A stretch of DNA of 64,000 nucleotides from an uncultured Pelagibacteraceae bacterium (GCA_902595595.1 CACJQX010000002.1:29336-93335), one strand, 5' to 3'. Shown: positions 27,253 to 37,715, numbered from the stretch's first letter. The notes: generated from the letters alone by a model not told the origin. A program made the numbers and translations.

Positions 27253-28356
27253 TTATAGAACGTAGGGCTCTGGCCTAGCAGTTTTACCCAAAACTCTCTC
27301 AACTGCAAAATCACTTATATCAATTGTTTGGTATGATCCTGTTGTAATTAATTCAGTTAAGGCTCTCCCGATACCTGGTGCTTGCATTAATCCCCGGCCC
27401 GTAAATCCAGAAGCCATATAAACATTGTCATATTTTGGATGTTTACCAACAACTGCATTATTATCTAATCTATTACAATCATAGTAACCTGCCCATCCAC
27501 CAGTTAACTTTAATTCTTCAAAGGCTGGTATTCTCTTAGCAAGAGCTGGCCAAACTAATTCCTCAAAATCATTCCAAGCTGGTTCCAAATCATCTGCATC
27601 AAATACAGAAATAGGTGATCCTGCTAAATATTCCCCTCCTTCTGGTCTCCAATAAACACCAGTTGTTAAGTCTCCACTGAGCGGCATCTCTTTTATATAT
27701 GATGGACATTTTACTCTAAACACAGTGTGCTTTTGAGGAACAACAGGAATATCTTCTAACAATTCCTTTGTCCAACAACCAGCCGCAGAAACAATTGTTT
27801 TAGCATTTATTTCAGAAATGCTTTTTACTTCACCTTTAATAAATTCTGCTCCAAGTTCTATTGCTTTACTTTTAAGAGCGCTATGAAACATAAATGGATC
27901 AATCCATCCTTCACTTTGATTATCCGTATAAGTTGCTGTCTCTATCCCTTCACTATTCACATAAGGGAAAACCTTAGATAATTCTGACCCTTTAATATTT
28001 TTTGTTCCTGCATCACATTCTTTATGATTTTCTAATGCTCTATATTGTTCTTCAGCATGTTCAGGGCCAAACATTAAAAGATATCCATTGGTTACCATAC
28101 TTGCTGTTGGATTAGGATTTTTTTCTGTTTTTAATAATTCTGGTATTTGGAAAATAAATTCTCTTGCAAATTTTCCTAATAAAATATTTTCTTTTTGGAA
28201 AAATTGTCTTCTAAAACCACCTAGAGATAATGGGAATGAAGCAGTTTTATAAGTAGGATCTCTTTCAATAACTTTTACTTTTCTGCCTTCTTTGGATAAA
28301 AAATAAGCGGTTGCCGCCCCTATTATTCCACCACCAACTACTACAACATCATCCAT
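27253..28356 (-). CDS. FAD-dependent oxidoreductase of the DAO family, FOXRED1-like
   Basis: A 367-residue flavoprotein with the dinucleotide motif VVVVGGGIIGAATAYFLS, the second FAD-contact motif IVSAAGCWTKELL and a C-terminal GFTGRGLMQAPGIG. The early segment LSLGGFRRQFFQKENI resembles FOXRED1-type and sarcosine/D-amino-acid oxidases. It most likely oxidises an N-methyl or D-amino acid. If sarcosine is the substrate it would link creatinase to glycine, but that is only inferred. It overlaps nothing and lies two bases before tspO on the same strand. Confidence 0.85.
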   Translation of the reverse strand: MDDVVVVGGGIIGAATAYFLSKEGRKVKVIERDPTYKTASFPLSLGGFRRQFFQKENILLGKFAREFIFQIPELLKTEKNPNPTASMVTNGYLLMFGPEHAEEQYRALENHKECDAGTKNIKGSELSKVFPYVNSEGIETATYTDNQSEGWIDPFMFHSALKSKAIELGAEFIKGEVKSISEINAKTIVSAAGCWTKELLEDIPVVPQKHTVFRVKCPSYIKEMPLSGDLTTGVYWRPEGGEYLAGSPISVFDADDLEPAWNDFEELVWPALAKRIPAFEELKLTGGWAGYYDCNRLDNNAVVGKHPKYDNVYMASGFTGRGLMQAPGIGRALTELITTGSYQTIDISDFAVERVLGKTARPEPYVL

Positions 28357-28358
28357 AT

Positions 28359-28841
28359 CTAATTTAACATAATTAAGCTTGTATTCAGAATTAGTGCAAA
28401 GCTACACCAAAGTAAATATGGAATCATTAAGTAGGCACTCAACATCTTGACGCGTTTAAACCTTAAAATAAGATTGATTATCAGTGCTATTAATATGATT
28501 AATACCAAAAGAGCCAAAACCATATTGTGAAAAACAAAAAAAACTACACTCCAAGTTGTATTGAATACTAAATGGATAAAATAAATATAAACAGTATTCA
28601 TATCTCTATTTTTCGTATGCCAATAAAGCCATATTGCAACTGTCATCAATGTATACAAGGTAGTCCAAACAGGTCCGAATATCCAATCGGGTGGATTAAA
28701 TGTTGGTTTATTTAGTAATGAGTACCATGGCTCTTTAAATGTAACGGTAGCTAAACCGCCAATTAATGAAGCAGAGAATGTAATAGCAAGAAACAGTATA
28801 AATGTTAAAAATTTATTTTTAAACATGTTAGATGTATACAT
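28359..28841 (-). CDS. tspO: TspO/MBR family protein
   Basis: A 160-residue membrane protein with five hydrophobic helices and the Trp-rich family pattern: PTFNPPDWIFGPVWTTLY, then IWLYW, and late NTTWSVVFF and YLLWCSFA. TspO binds porphyrins and in Rhodobacter affects tetrapyrrole export and oxygen signalling. It lies upstream of the FAD oxidoreductase on the minus strand and is divergent from the SDR gene with an eight-base gap between the start codons. The start was taken at the first Met; a second Met six residues on is possible. Confidence 0.9.
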   Translation of the reverse strand: MYTSNMFKNKFLTFILFLAITFSASLIGGLATVTFKEPWYSLLNKPTFNPPDWIFGPVWTTLYTLMTVAIWLYWHTKNRDMNTVYIYFIHLVFNTTWSVVFFVFHNMVLALLVLIILIALIINLILRFKRVKMLSAYLMIPYLLWCSFALILNTSLIMLN

Positions 28842-28849
28842 AACAAAAA

Positions 28850-29608
28850 ATGAGTAAAAAAACTATTTGGATTACTGGCGGTAGTACCGGTATTGGTAAA
28901 GCTTTAGCAATTAAGTTTGCAAGTAAGGGATGGAACGTTGCTATATCTGCAAGAAGAGCTGAATTACTTAATGAGCTTTCAAATTCTTATGAAAATATTT
29001 CAGGTTTTCCTTTAGATGTAACAGATAAGGAAAAATGCAAAGAAGTATTTAATGAAATTAAAAACAAATATGAAAATATAGATATTTGTTTTTTTTCAAC
29101 TGGAACATGGGATCCTAAAAAAGAAAAAGATATTGATGTAGAACAAATGGAAGATGTGTTTAAAGTAAATTTTTTTGGAACTGTGAATAGTATTAAAGCA
29201 GTTGAACAATACTTTAGAGATAAAAAAAATGGTATAATTACTATTGTTTCGTCAATTGCAGGATATAGGGGGTTACCTAATTCAACTGGATATGGACCAT
29301 CTAAATCTGCATTAAATAACCTAGCTGAAAGTTTGTACTTTGATTTTAAAAGGTACAACGTACGTGTTTGTTTAGTATCTCCTGGATTTATTAAAACACC
29401 AATGACAGATAAAAATGATTTTAAAATGCCTTTTTTAAAAACTCCTGAGTATGCTGCAGATCAAATTTATAAAGGTTTAGTTAATAAAAATATATTTGAA
29501 ATACATTTTCCAAAATCACTTACAATTACATTAAAACTATTGAGTTTTTTACCAAGTAAAATTTATTTTGGTTTAGTTGGAAAACTAACGAAATATCAAA
29601 AAAAATAG
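28850..29608 (+). CDS. Short-chain dehydrogenase/reductase
   Basis: A 252-residue classical SDR: NADP-type glycine motif TGGSTGIGKALA with ISARRAE after it, and the catalytic Tyr and Lys in STGYGPSKSALN, followed by VSPGFIKTPM. Its stop abuts the stop of the convergent DUF3833 gene with no gap. SDRs occur with the CFA, DUF1365, DUF3833 and FAD amine oxidoreductase genes in the lipid clusters of other proteobacteria, so it probably acts on a lipid carbonyl or alcohol; the exact substrate is unknown. Confidence 0.88.
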   Translation: MSKKTIWITGGSTGIGKALAIKFASKGWNVAISARRAELLNELSNSYENISGFPLDVTDKEKCKEVFNEIKNKYENIDICFFSTGTWDPKKEKDIDVEQMEDVFKVNFFGTVNSIKAVEQYFRDKKNGIITIVSSIAGYRGLPNSTGYGPSKSALNNLAESLYFDFKRYNVRVCLVSPGFIKTPMTDKNDFKMPFLKTPEYAADQIYKGLVNKNIFEIHFPKSLTITLKLLSFLPSKIYFGLVGKLTKYQKK

Positions 29609-30169
29609 TTAATCTTTTACAAATACAACTGTCAATTCAGCTACTTTAAAACCAAATTTAGTCATTGTTGCTCTATTAATTGCAACTCTATCATCTTGTT
29701 TAAAAATCCAATCATCGAAGGTTATTTTTAATTCTTTACCTTTAACAGGAACTAATAAAACATATTCAAATTTAAACGCTGGTCCATAAGAATATCCTAT
29801 TGCTTTACCTACAACATCTCCTGCTGTTCCTTCATAATTGTGCTCATCAATTTTATTTATTGTCCATTCTCGGTCTTGAACTTCACCATCATCCCAATTA
29901 AATTTTTCTTTAAGAATTAATTGTTTTCCATCCCAGGTACCATTTAAGTCTGCAGAAAATTGTCTTGTAACTTTTCCTGATCTATTTTGTAGGACACCCC
30001 AAGCTTTAACATTTCCAGATAAATATTCCTCAATAATTAGTCTTGGTTCTTTGTTTTTAAAGTCTTCTGGTTTCATGGCGCTATTATTTGAGCAACTTGT
30101 AATTAAGAATAATGAAATTATCAATGAAATTGACTTAATTATTTTTATATGTCGCATAAATATCTCCAT
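29609..30169 (-). CDS. DUF3833 family lipoprotein
   Basis: A 186-residue protein with a lipoprotein signal: hydrophobic stretch then LFLITSC, the Cys being the lipidated residue. The body has FNWDDGEVQDREW and GDVVGKAIGYSYGP, matching DUF3833 proteins that accompany CFA-like methyltransferases. Its mature part is predicted to be beta-rich and periplasmic. A start four residues later (MRH) is also possible. It is five bases after the CFA-like gene and is the last gene of its run. Confidence 0.82.
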   Translation of the reverse strand: MEIFMRHIKIIKSISLIISLFLITSCSNNSAMKPEDFKNKEPRLIIEEYLSGNVKAWGVLQNRSGKVTRQFSADLNGTWDGKQLILKEKFNWDDGEVQDREWTINKIDEHNYEGTAGDVVGKAIGYSYGPAFKFEYVLLVPVKGKELKITFDDWIFKQDDRVAINRATMTKFGFKVAELTVVFVKD

Positions 30170-30174
30170 TATTT

Positions 30175-31353
30175 TTATTTGTTTTGCATTGAAAATTGTA
30201 TCAGATCAATATTTTTTGACTTAAATCCAGCTTCACAATAAGAAAGGTAAAACTCCCACATTCTTTTAAATGTTTGGTCAAAACCTTGATCTTTTATTAA
30301 ATCCCATTTTTTTAAAAACTCATTTCTCCATATAGCCAATGTATTTGCATAATGGTCAGCATAAGAAATATATGAATTTATAGTTAAACCGTTATCAGAA
30401 ACATAACGATTAATACTATTTTTATTTGGCAAAAAACCACCAGGAAAAATATATTTTTGAATAAAATCTTGTTTGTTTTTGTATCTATCAAACAACCTAT
30501 CATCGATAGTAATTCCTTGAATAGCTGCTTTACCGCCATCAGATAAGTTAGTTTTAATGGTTTTAAAATAACCCTCTAAATAATTTTGACCAACAGCTTC
30601 AATCATCTCTATAGAGGCAATTGAATTGTATTTACCTTTAAGATCTCTGTAATCCTTTATTTCAATATTTACTTTTTCGTTTAAACCACAATTAAAAATT
30701 CTTTCTTTTGCGTATTCAAATTGTTTTTTTGATATTGTAATACAGTCCAGTTTGACATCGTATTTTTTACCTAGGTACTCAGCAAAACCTCCCCAACCAC
30801 ATCCTATTTCTAAAACTTTGTCACCATTATTTGGTTTAATTAGATCAATTAATTTTTGATATTTATTATTTTGAGCATCAGAAAGATTTTTCGAGTTATC
30901 ATCAAAAATAGCACTAGAGTAAGTAAGTGTGTCATCTAACCAAAGAGAGAAAAAATCATTACCTAGATCATAATGTTTGGCAATATTTTCTTTACTTCTA
31001 CTTTTTGTATTTTTAATTACTTTATTTTTTACAAAATTAATTATTGGAAAATCGAGAAGGCCTGAGAATTTATATATGACTTCTATATTTCTTGCAGTTA
31101 ATTCAATTAAATTTGATAAGTTGTCAGTTTCAAATTCACCTCTCATATAGCTCTCAGCGAATCCAATACTACCGCCTCTAATTAAATTATAATTAAAATT
31201 TGGTTTTTTAATTGAAATATTTGCATGTAATTTTTCATTTGGATTTCCAAATTTTAAAATTTTTCCATTGTGTGTAGTCAACTCTAGATAACCATGACTT
31301 ATTTTATTAAGAAATTTAAAAACTAATTTATCTGCTGCGTTATTTAAAAACAT
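30175..31353 (-). CDS. CFA-family SAM-dependent lipid methyltransferase
   Basis: A 392-residue relative of cyclopropane-fatty-acyl-phospholipid synthase, which adds a one-carbon unit from S-adenosylmethionine to acyl double bonds in membranes. It has NIAKHYDLGNDFFSLWLDD, the SAM site VLEIGCGWGGFAEY and the IEAVGQNYLEGYF segment. The partners (FAD amine oxidoreductase and DUF1365) are those found with homologues that give methylated, branched or furan fatty acids rather than plain cyclopropanes. It overlaps DUF1365 by one base. Confidence 0.9.
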   Translation of the reverse strand: MFLNNAADKLVFKFLNKISHGYLELTTHNGKILKFGNPNEKLHANISIKKPNFNYNLIRGGSIGFAESYMRGEFETDNLSNLIELTARNIEVIYKFSGLLDFPIINFVKNKVIKNTKSRSKENIAKHYDLGNDFFSLWLDDTLTYSSAIFDDNSKNLSDAQNNKYQKLIDLIKPNNGDKVLEIGCGWGGFAEYLGKKYDVKLDCITISKKQFEYAKERIFNCGLNEKVNIEIKDYRDLKGKYNSIASIEMIEAVGQNYLEGYFKTIKTNLSDGGKAAIQGITIDDRLFDRYKNKQDFIQKYIFPGGFLPNKNSINRYVSDNGLTINSYISYADHYANTLAIWRNEFLKKWDLIKDQGFDQTFKRMWEFYLSYCEAGFKSKNIDLIQFSMQNK

Positions 31354-32117
31354 TAATTTTCTACCGTTAAATTATTTTTAATTTTAAATTTTTTCTTAAT
31401 AAATTTAATTCCTTTAATCCATAATTTAAACGCTTCAAAATGTATCGCAGAGATAATTTTAAATGTCATTAAAGGGTGTTTAAGATAAGAATTCATTAAG
31501 TTTTTGCTTGTCAGGTCAGATCTTTCACCATCTTGAGATGCGAAAAGAATTTTTCCTTCTTGATCGTATTGATCTATTACAACTGACAATTTCTGATCTG
31601 GATTTAATATCCTAAAAAAATAATTACAATCCATTTCAATAAATGGTGAGACATGAAATTTTTTTGAACAATTGTTTTGAATTAATTTATTTTGTCCCTC
31701 CACTTTAAAAACATATGTGTGCTGCTCACCAAATGTATTTTTAACCTCGTATAAAATAGAAATTAAATTATCATTTTTATCATATACAAAAAAAATACTT
31801 AGTGGATTGAAAACATAACCAAATATTCTTGGATAGCATAGAAGTTTAACTTTTATATTATTTGTACTTATTTGGTTATTAATTAAATTTTTTTTTACCC
31901 ACTCAAAAAGAGATGAACCATCACGATCACCATGGTCTTTTTCGTAAAAACTAATTAAATTAAATTTATTTAAAGAAAAAAATTTTAATTTACTATTAAG
32001 CTCATTTAACTCCGATAGATCAATAAAAAGTGAAAATACCTTATATTTAAAAAAATGTTCTTTTGGTTTAAATCTCTTATGGATTACATTTCCATTATAT
32101 ATACAAGAGCTAATCAT
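31353..32117 (-). CDS. DUF1365 family protein
   Basis: A 254-residue soluble protein with the family landmarks: KRFKPKEHFFKYKVF at the start, KLLCYPRIFGYVFNPLS in the middle and KKFHVSPFIEMDCNY after it. The biochemical function is not established; the family is almost always encoded next to a flavin amine oxidoreductase and a CFA-like methyltransferase, as here. It overlaps the amine oxidoreductase by eight bases and the methyltransferase by one. Confidence 0.9.
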   Translation of the reverse strand: MISSCIYNGNVIHKRFKPKEHFFKYKVFSLFIDLSELNELNSKLKFFSLNKFNLISFYEKDHGDRDGSSLFEWVKKNLINNQISTNNIKVKLLCYPRIFGYVFNPLSIFFVYDKNDNLISILYEVKNTFGEQHTYVFKVEGQNKLIQNNCSKKFHVSPFIEMDCNYFFRILNPDQKLSVVIDQYDQEGKILFASQDGERSDLTSKNLMNSYLKHPLMTFKIISAIHFEAFKLWIKGIKFIKKKFKIKNNLTVEN

Positions 32118-33348
32118 TAAGGTTTTTCAGCATTTCAATAGATGATTTTATTCCATCTTCATGAAATCCGTAACCAAAATAACTGCCACAAAAAAGTAAA
32201 TCTTTTTGATTTTGTATTTTAATAAGCTCTGATTGAGCATCTAATGCTTTTTGATCGTAATATGGATGTGTAAATTTTACTTTTCTCAATATTTTTTTCT
32301 CATCAATATTAAAGTAAGGATTCAGTGTTAAGAAAATATTTTCATCACACTTTAAATTTTGTAATAAATTTAACCAGTAGGTAATTGAATTTTTTTCTAA
32401 ATTCTTGTCATCTATTGATGAATTCCAAGAAGACCAAGCTTTTTTATTTTTTGGCATAGCCCGCTGATCTGTATGTATGTAAGCTATATTCTCCTTGTAG
32501 CTAAAATTCGAAAGAATATTTTTCTCATCCTCAGTTGGATTTTCTATTAACTTTAATGCTTCATCAGCATGTGTCGCCAAAACTACCTTGTCATAATCAA
32601 AGAATTCACTTTCTCCACCATAATATAGATCTAATCCTGATGATTTTCTTTTAACTCTTGTAACTTTGTAATTTTTGTAGTGTTCACCACTTATTTGAGA
32701 AAGTATTTTACTAACATAAGTTCTGCTTCTATTGGTTACTGTGTACCACTGTGGTCTATTTTTCAATTTAAACAAACCATGATTTTGGAAAAATCTAAGA
32801 AAGAAACTAATTGGCATCTTGCTCGCTTCATAAGGCGGCATAGACCAAATTGCTGATACCATTGGTATTATATGATAATCAACAAATGTTTTTGATAATT
32901 TATTAATTTTTAAATATGCACCTAAAGTAATTTTATCACTTGATACATTTACTTGATCACTTTTTTTATAAAATTTAATTATATCAAAAAACATTTTTAA
33001 GAACTCTATGTTAAACAAATTTGATTTATTAGAGAAAATTCCACTCAACCCTTTTCCGCAATATTCAAAATTTGTATTATCTACTGAAACTGAAAAAGAC
33101 ATATTGCTTTTTTCAATTTGAATTTCATTTTCATTAAAAAAATTAATTAAATTTGGATAAGTTTGAAAATTAAAAACGATGAAACCAATATCTACAGAAA
33201 CTTTTTTTTCATCAAAAAAAATATCTATTGTATGTGAGTGTCCACCAAAATGATCTTCTCGCTCAAAAAGATCTACATGGTGTTTTTTAGATAAATAATA
33301 AGCAGCACTTAATCCGGAAATACCTGAACCAACAACAGCAATTTTCAT
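32110..33348 (-). CDS. FAD/NAD(P)-binding amine-oxidase-like protein of the lipid cluster
   Basis: A 412-residue flavoprotein with the N-terminal GxGxxG motif in IAVVGSGISGLSAAYYLS, followed by GGHSHTIDI, and a C-terminal FCGSYFGYGFHEDGI segment that closes the FAD site. Homologues act as desaturase- or oxidase-like partners in forming unusual fatty acids. It begins only six bases after the gcvP stop, so transcripts from the gcv operon could continue into it. Confidence 0.88.
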   Translation of the reverse strand: MKIAVVGSGISGLSAAYYLSKKHHVDLFEREDHFGGHSHTIDIFFDEKKVSVDIGFIVFNFQTYPNLINFFNENEIQIEKSNMSFSVSVDNTNFEYCGKGLSGIFSNKSNLFNIEFLKMFFDIIKFYKKSDQVNVSSDKITLGAYLKINKLSKTFVDYHIIPMVSAIWSMPPYEASKMPISFFLRFFQNHGLFKLKNRPQWYTVTNRSRTYVSKILSQISGEHYKNYKVTRVKRKSSGLDLYYGGESEFFDYDKVVLATHADEALKLIENPTEDEKNILSNFSYKENIAYIHTDQRAMPKNKKAWSSWNSSIDDKNLEKNSITYWLNLLQNLKCDENIFLTLNPYFNIDEKKILRKVKFTHPYYDQKALDAQSELIKIQNQKDLLFCGSYFGYGFHEDGIKSSIEMLKNLND

Positions 33349-33354
33349 TAATTA

Positions 33355-36225
33355 TTATGCTGCATCTTCTTTAAACTCATCCATACTTGGACAAGTACAA
33401 AAAATATTTTTATCTCCGTATACGTTATCAACTCTTGCAACTGGAGGCCAAAATTTATTTGCTTTTAAGAATTTTGCAGGATACGCAGCTTGCTCTCTTG
33501 AATATTTATGATTCCATTCATCTGAAGCTAATTCAATATCTGTATGTGGTGCATTTTTAATTGGATTATCAACTTTATCAAATTTTCCTGAATTGATCAT
33601 ATCTATTTCTGATTTAATGCTAATCAAAGTATCACAAAATCTATCTAGTTCGGACAAACTTTCACTTTCAGTTGGTTCGATCATCATTGTGCCTGCTACT
33701 GGCCATGACATTGTTGGTGCATGAAAACCATAATCGATCAATCTTTTAGCTATATCTTCTTCAGTAATCCCTGTTTCTGTTTTAATTGATCGAATATCAA
33801 TAATACATTCATGAGCTACATTACCGTTTGAACCTTTGTAAAGAATTGGGTAATGATCTTTAAGTCTATGAGCTATATAATTTGCATTTAATATTGCAAT
33901 TTGAGTAGCTAATTTTAAACCTTCAGAACCCATCATTTTAATATACATCCAAGAAATTGATAAAATACTTGAGCTTCCCCAAGGTGCGGCTGAAACTGCT
34001 CCTATTCCTGTGGCAGGTCCACAGTCTTTAACAACTGGATGATTAGGCAAATAAACTTGTAAATGTCTTTTACATGCAATCGGTCCCATTCCTGGTCCTC
34101 CACCACCATGTGGAATACAGAATGTTTTATGTAAGTTTATGTGGCAAACATCTGGACCAAAATTACCAGGTCTTGCTATACCAACAAGCGCGTTTAAATT
34201 TGCACCATCCATATAAACTTGGCCACCGTGTTTATGAATTAACTCACATATATCTGTAATTTTTTCCTCAAATACTCCGTGAGTAGACGGATAAGTGACC
34301 ATTAATGCTCCAAGATTTTCAGAATGCATTTCTGCTTTTTTCTTTAAATCCTCAAAATCAACATTTCCTTCCTTGTCGCAATCAACAACGACAACTTTCA
34401 TTCCTACCATTTGTGCGCTAGCAGGATTGGTACCATGAGCTGAGCTTGGTATTAAACATATTTTCCTGTTTTCTTCACCTCTATCTAAATGATACTTTCT
34501 AATAACCATTAATCCCGCATATTCCCCTTGGGCACCTGCATTTGGTTGAAGTGAAACACCAGAAAAGCCGGTAATTGATCTAAGCCAATTTTTAAGATCA
34601 GTGAATAAATCTCTATATCCTTCCATCTGCTCAATAGGTACAAATGGATGAGGCTCTGCTAATTCTCTCCACGAAATAGGTATCATTTCTGCAGTAGCGT
34701 TTAATTTCATAGTACATGAGCCAAGTGCAATCATAGTTCTATTTAAGGCTATATCTTTATCTTCTAACTTTTTTAAATATCTAAGCATCTCAGTTTCTGA
34801 GTGATATGAATTAAAAACAGGATGTTCTAAATATTTCGAAGTTCTTAATAAATTTTTTGGTAAATTGGGTAAACTTACTGTTGGGTCTTCTTTTTTAATC
34901 GACTCAGCTGCATTAAAAATTTTCAACAATTGATTTACTCTATAAACATTTTTCTTTTCATCAAACGAAACTGCCAACATTTCAGAATTTACTCTTCTAA
35001 TGTTTACCTTTTGATCCAAAGCATTTTTATAGATTTGATCAGTTTTATCTTTAGTGACAATTGTAACTGTATCAAAGAAATGATCTGAATAAATTTCATA
35101 TCCTGATTGTTTTAATTTATCTGCAAAGTTTTTAGCTAATTGAGAAACTCGCTCAGAAATAGTTCGGATACCCTCTGGACCATGATAAATAGCATATGCC
35201 GCTGACACAATTGCTAATAAGGCTTGAGCAGTACAAATATTACTTGTAGCCTTGTCTCTTCTTATATGTTGTTCCCTAGTTTGTAATGATAATCTGTAAG
35301 CTTTGTTTCCATGTCTATCAACAGAGACACCGACAATTCTCCCTGGCATAGATCTTTTGTATTCGTCTTTAGTTGCAAAGAAGGCTGCATGGGGTCCACC
35401 GTAGCCCATTGGTATTCCAAATCTTTGAGAGCTTCCTACAGCAATATCTGCTCCTAGTTCTCTTGGTGTTTTTAACTTAGCAAGTGCTAATAAATCACAA
35501 GCTAAAATTGATTTACCATTTTTTTTATGAATTTTACTTATTGCTTCGCTAGGATCTTTTATATCTCCTAATGTTCCCGGATATTGCAATATGCCACAAA
35601 CTAAATCTTCTTTTAATTGATCTAATACTTTATCTTCATTACCAACAAGTACTTTTAATCCCATTGGTTCTGCTCTTGTTTGGATTACATCAATTGTTTG
35701 TGGGTGACAATTTTCTGAGACAAAAACTAAATTGCTGTCCTTTTTATTTAATCTATGACTTAATCCCATTGCTTCTGCAGCTGCTGTTCCTTCATCCAAT
35801 AAAGATGCATTTGCAATATCCATTCCTGTGAAATCAACTATCATTTGTTGAAAATTAAGCAGCATTTCCAATCTTCCTTGAGCTACTTCGGGTTGGTATG
35901 GTGTGTAAGAAGTGTACCAACCTGGATTTTCTAAAATATTTCTTAGAATTACATATGGCGTATAAGTGCCATAATAACCCATCCCTATAAAGTTAGAGTA
36001 AATTTGATTTTTCTTAGAAATTGCTTTTAATTTTCTTAATGCTTCATATTCTGAATTAGACTCACCAATATTTAATCCATCTTTCAATTGGATCTTTTCT
36101 GGAACTGTACTTTTGATTAAATCATCTAGTGATTTGTAATTAAGTTCCTTAAGCATTTTATTTTGATCTTCATCTGAAGGTCCAATGTGTCTTTTTAAAA
36201 AATCTTTTTGAGAATTATGTAACAT
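33355..36225 (-). CDS. gcvP: Glycine dehydrogenase (decarboxylating), P-protein
   Basis: The PLP-dependent P-protein that decarboxylates glycine and loads the lipoyl arm of GcvH. At 956 residues it is the full fused single-chain form, not the split two-subunit one. It opens with FLKRHIGPSDEDQ; the PLP lysine is in INLHKTFCIPHGGGGPGMG; ALGSCTMKLNA and YPSTHGVFEE are also present. It overlaps gcvH by one base. It ends six bases before the FAD amine oxidoreductase gene. Confidence 0.97.
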   Translation of the reverse strand: MLHNSQKDFLKRHIGPSDEDQNKMLKELNYKSLDDLIKSTVPEKIQLKDGLNIGESNSEYEALRKLKAISKKNQIYSNFIGMGYYGTYTPYVILRNILENPGWYTSYTPYQPEVAQGRLEMLLNFQQMIVDFTGMDIANASLLDEGTAAAEAMGLSHRLNKKDSNLVFVSENCHPQTIDVIQTRAEPMGLKVLVGNEDKVLDQLKEDLVCGILQYPGTLGDIKDPSEAISKIHKKNGKSILACDLLALAKLKTPRELGADIAVGSSQRFGIPMGYGGPHAAFFATKDEYKRSMPGRIVGVSVDRHGNKAYRLSLQTREQHIRRDKATSNICTAQALLAIVSAAYAIYHGPEGIRTISERVSQLAKNFADKLKQSGYEIYSDHFFDTVTIVTKDKTDQIYKNALDQKVNIRRVNSEMLAVSFDEKKNVYRVNQLLKIFNAAESIKKEDPTVSLPNLPKNLLRTSKYLEHPVFNSYHSETEMLRYLKKLEDKDIALNRTMIALGSCTMKLNATAEMIPISWRELAEPHPFVPIEQMEGYRDLFTDLKNWLRSITGFSGVSLQPNAGAQGEYAGLMVIRKYHLDRGEENRKICLIPSSAHGTNPASAQMVGMKVVVVDCDKEGNVDFEDLKKKAEMHSENLGALMVTYPSTHGVFEEKITDICELIHKHGGQVYMDGANLNALVGIARPGNFGPDVCHINLHKTFCIPHGGGGPGMGPIACKRHLQVYLPNHPVVKDCGPATGIGAVSAAPWGSSSILSISWMYIKMMGSEGLKLATQIAILNANYIAHRLKDHYPILYKGSNGNVAHECIIDIRSIKTETGITEEDIAKRLIDYGFHAPTMSWPVAGTMMIEPTESESLSELDRFCDTLISIKSEIDMINSGKFDKVDNPIKNAPHTDIELASDEWNHKYSREQAAYPAKFLKANKFWPPVARVDNVYGDKNIFCTCPSMDEFKEDAA

Positions 36226-36605
36226 TAGCTAGCACTCTCCTTTGCAAATTTATCGTATTCTTCTTTGTTCATAAGACTATCCATTTCAGATTGATCTTTC
36301 ATTTTAAGTTTAAAAAACCATGCTGAACCCTCTGGATCTTCATTTATTTTAGATGGATCATCTACAATAGCTTGATTAGTATCTACTACTTCACCACTAA
36401 CTGGAGTATAAACATCACTAGCAGCTTTCGTAGACTCTACTACTCCTGCGGTACCATCTTTTTCAACAATAGATCCTTTTTCAGGAAGTTCTGCAAAAAC
36501 GATGTCGCCAAGCATTTCTGTTGCATGTTTTGTAATTCCTATTGTGGCTACATCTCCCTCTAAAGTAATCCACTCATGTTCTTTTGAAAATTTTACCTCA
36601 CTCAT
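36225..36605 (-). CDS. gcvH: Glycine cleavage system H protein
   Basis: The lipoyl carrier of the glycine cleavage system, 126 residues. The lipoylated lysine lies in [14 protein letters not shown], and [12 protein letters not shown] precedes it as usual. The start overlaps the stop of gcvT by one base and the stop overlaps gcvP by one base, so translation of all three is likely coupled. Confidence 0.96.
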   Translation of the reverse strand: MSEVKFSKEHEWITLEGDVATIGITKHATEMLGDIVFAELPEKGSIVEKDGTAGVVESTKAASDVYTPVSGEVVDTNQAIVDDPSKINEDPEGSAWFFKLKMKDQSEMDSLMNKEEYDKFAKESAS

Positions 36606-37708
36606 TAATTTACTCCTTTCACGTAATTTTTTTTATAAAATGGTAATGCGCAAACATTTGCTGGATGTTTTTTCCCTCTTACCTCAAGCAAAATTTTAGT
36701 ATCAACTTTTGAAAACTTTTTATTAACATAACCCATCGCTATAGGACCATTTACACTTGGTCCAAACGTGCCACTAGTTATCTCACCGATTTGTGTATCT
36801 GTATCATCAAATATTTTAGTTTTTTCTCTAGCAATCAATCTACCCTCAGGTTTAATACCTACTCTTATTTGGCTTGCTCCATCTTGCATTTGGTTCATAA
36901 TTTTTTTCGATCCAATAAAACCTCCGTTTGATAATCTAGATTTTGAGATTGCCCATCTAAGGTTTGCCTCAACTGGTGTTTTGTTAATATCTAATTCGTG
37001 ACCATATAAACATAATCCAGCTTCTAATCTCAAGGTATCTCTTGCCCCAAGTCCTATAAGTTGTGCTCCCCTTTCTATTAAATTTTCAACGAATTTTTCA
37101 GCTTTATCGTTAGAAATTGAAATTTCAAATCCATCTTCCCCTGTATAACCTGATCTTGTGACAAATAATTTTTGATTATTAGAATCAAACCAATTTCCTG
37201 TCATAAAATTTAGTTGATCAACCCCATTTATAATTGGGTTTAAAATTTCAACAGATTTAGGTCCTTGAATTGCTATTAAAGATCTATTGTTATCTAAATT
37301 CATTTTAAATTTTGAACCTAGTAAATTAGATAAAATCTCAAAATCTTTATCTTTGCATGCAGCATTTAAGATAATTAAATACCCCTCCTCTATTTTAGTA
37401 ATAATTAAATCATCATAAATTCCAGCATCCTCGTTCATTAAAAAACTATACTTAGAGCAGTTTTGTTTAAGATTTTTTAAATCTAATGGAAAAATCTTTT
37501 CTAATTCTTCTGTCAAGCTTTCATCACCATATATAAATAATTGACCCATATGAGATACATCAAATATTCCAGAATTCGATCTTGTGAATTTATGCTCTTC
37601 AATAATACCTTTGCTATACTGAATGGGCATTTCGTATCCCGCAAATTCTACAAACTTAGCGTTGTTACTTTGATGAAGTTTATTTAGCGATGTTTTTTTA
37701 ATTTCCAT
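36605..37708 (-). CDS. gcvT: Aminomethyltransferase (glycine cleavage T protein)
   Basis: Transfers the methylene group from the aminomethyl lipoyl arm to tetrahydrofolate and frees ammonia. The 367-residue protein has [38 protein letters not shown] and [21 protein letters not shown], all typical of GcvT. It is the first gene after the tandem glycine riboswitch, so synthesis should depend on glycine. Confidence 0.96.
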   Translation of the reverse strand: MEIKKTSLNKLHQSNNAKFVEFAGYEMPIQYSKGIIEEHKFTRSNSGIFDVSHMGQLFIYGDESLTEELEKIFPLDLKNLKQNCSKYSFLMNEDAGIYDDLIITKIEEGYLIILNAACKDKDFEILSNLLGSKFKMNLDNNRSLIAIQGPKSVEILNPIINGVDQLNFMTGNWFDSNNQKLFVTRSGYTGEDGFEISISNDKAEKFVENLIERGAQLIGLGARDTLRLEAGLCLYGHELDINKTPVEANLRWAISKSRLSNGGFIGSKKIMNQMQDGASQIRVGIKPEGRLIAREKTKIFDDTDTQIGEITSGTFGPSVNGPIAMGYVNKKFSKVDTKILLEVRGKKHPANVCALPFYKKNYVKGVN

Positions 37709-37715
37709 ATTAACT

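Noticed and set aside
28987..29358. 123-codon minus-strand open frame inside the SDR gene
   Set aside because: Antisense to a gene with intact SDR motifs; no recognisable product.
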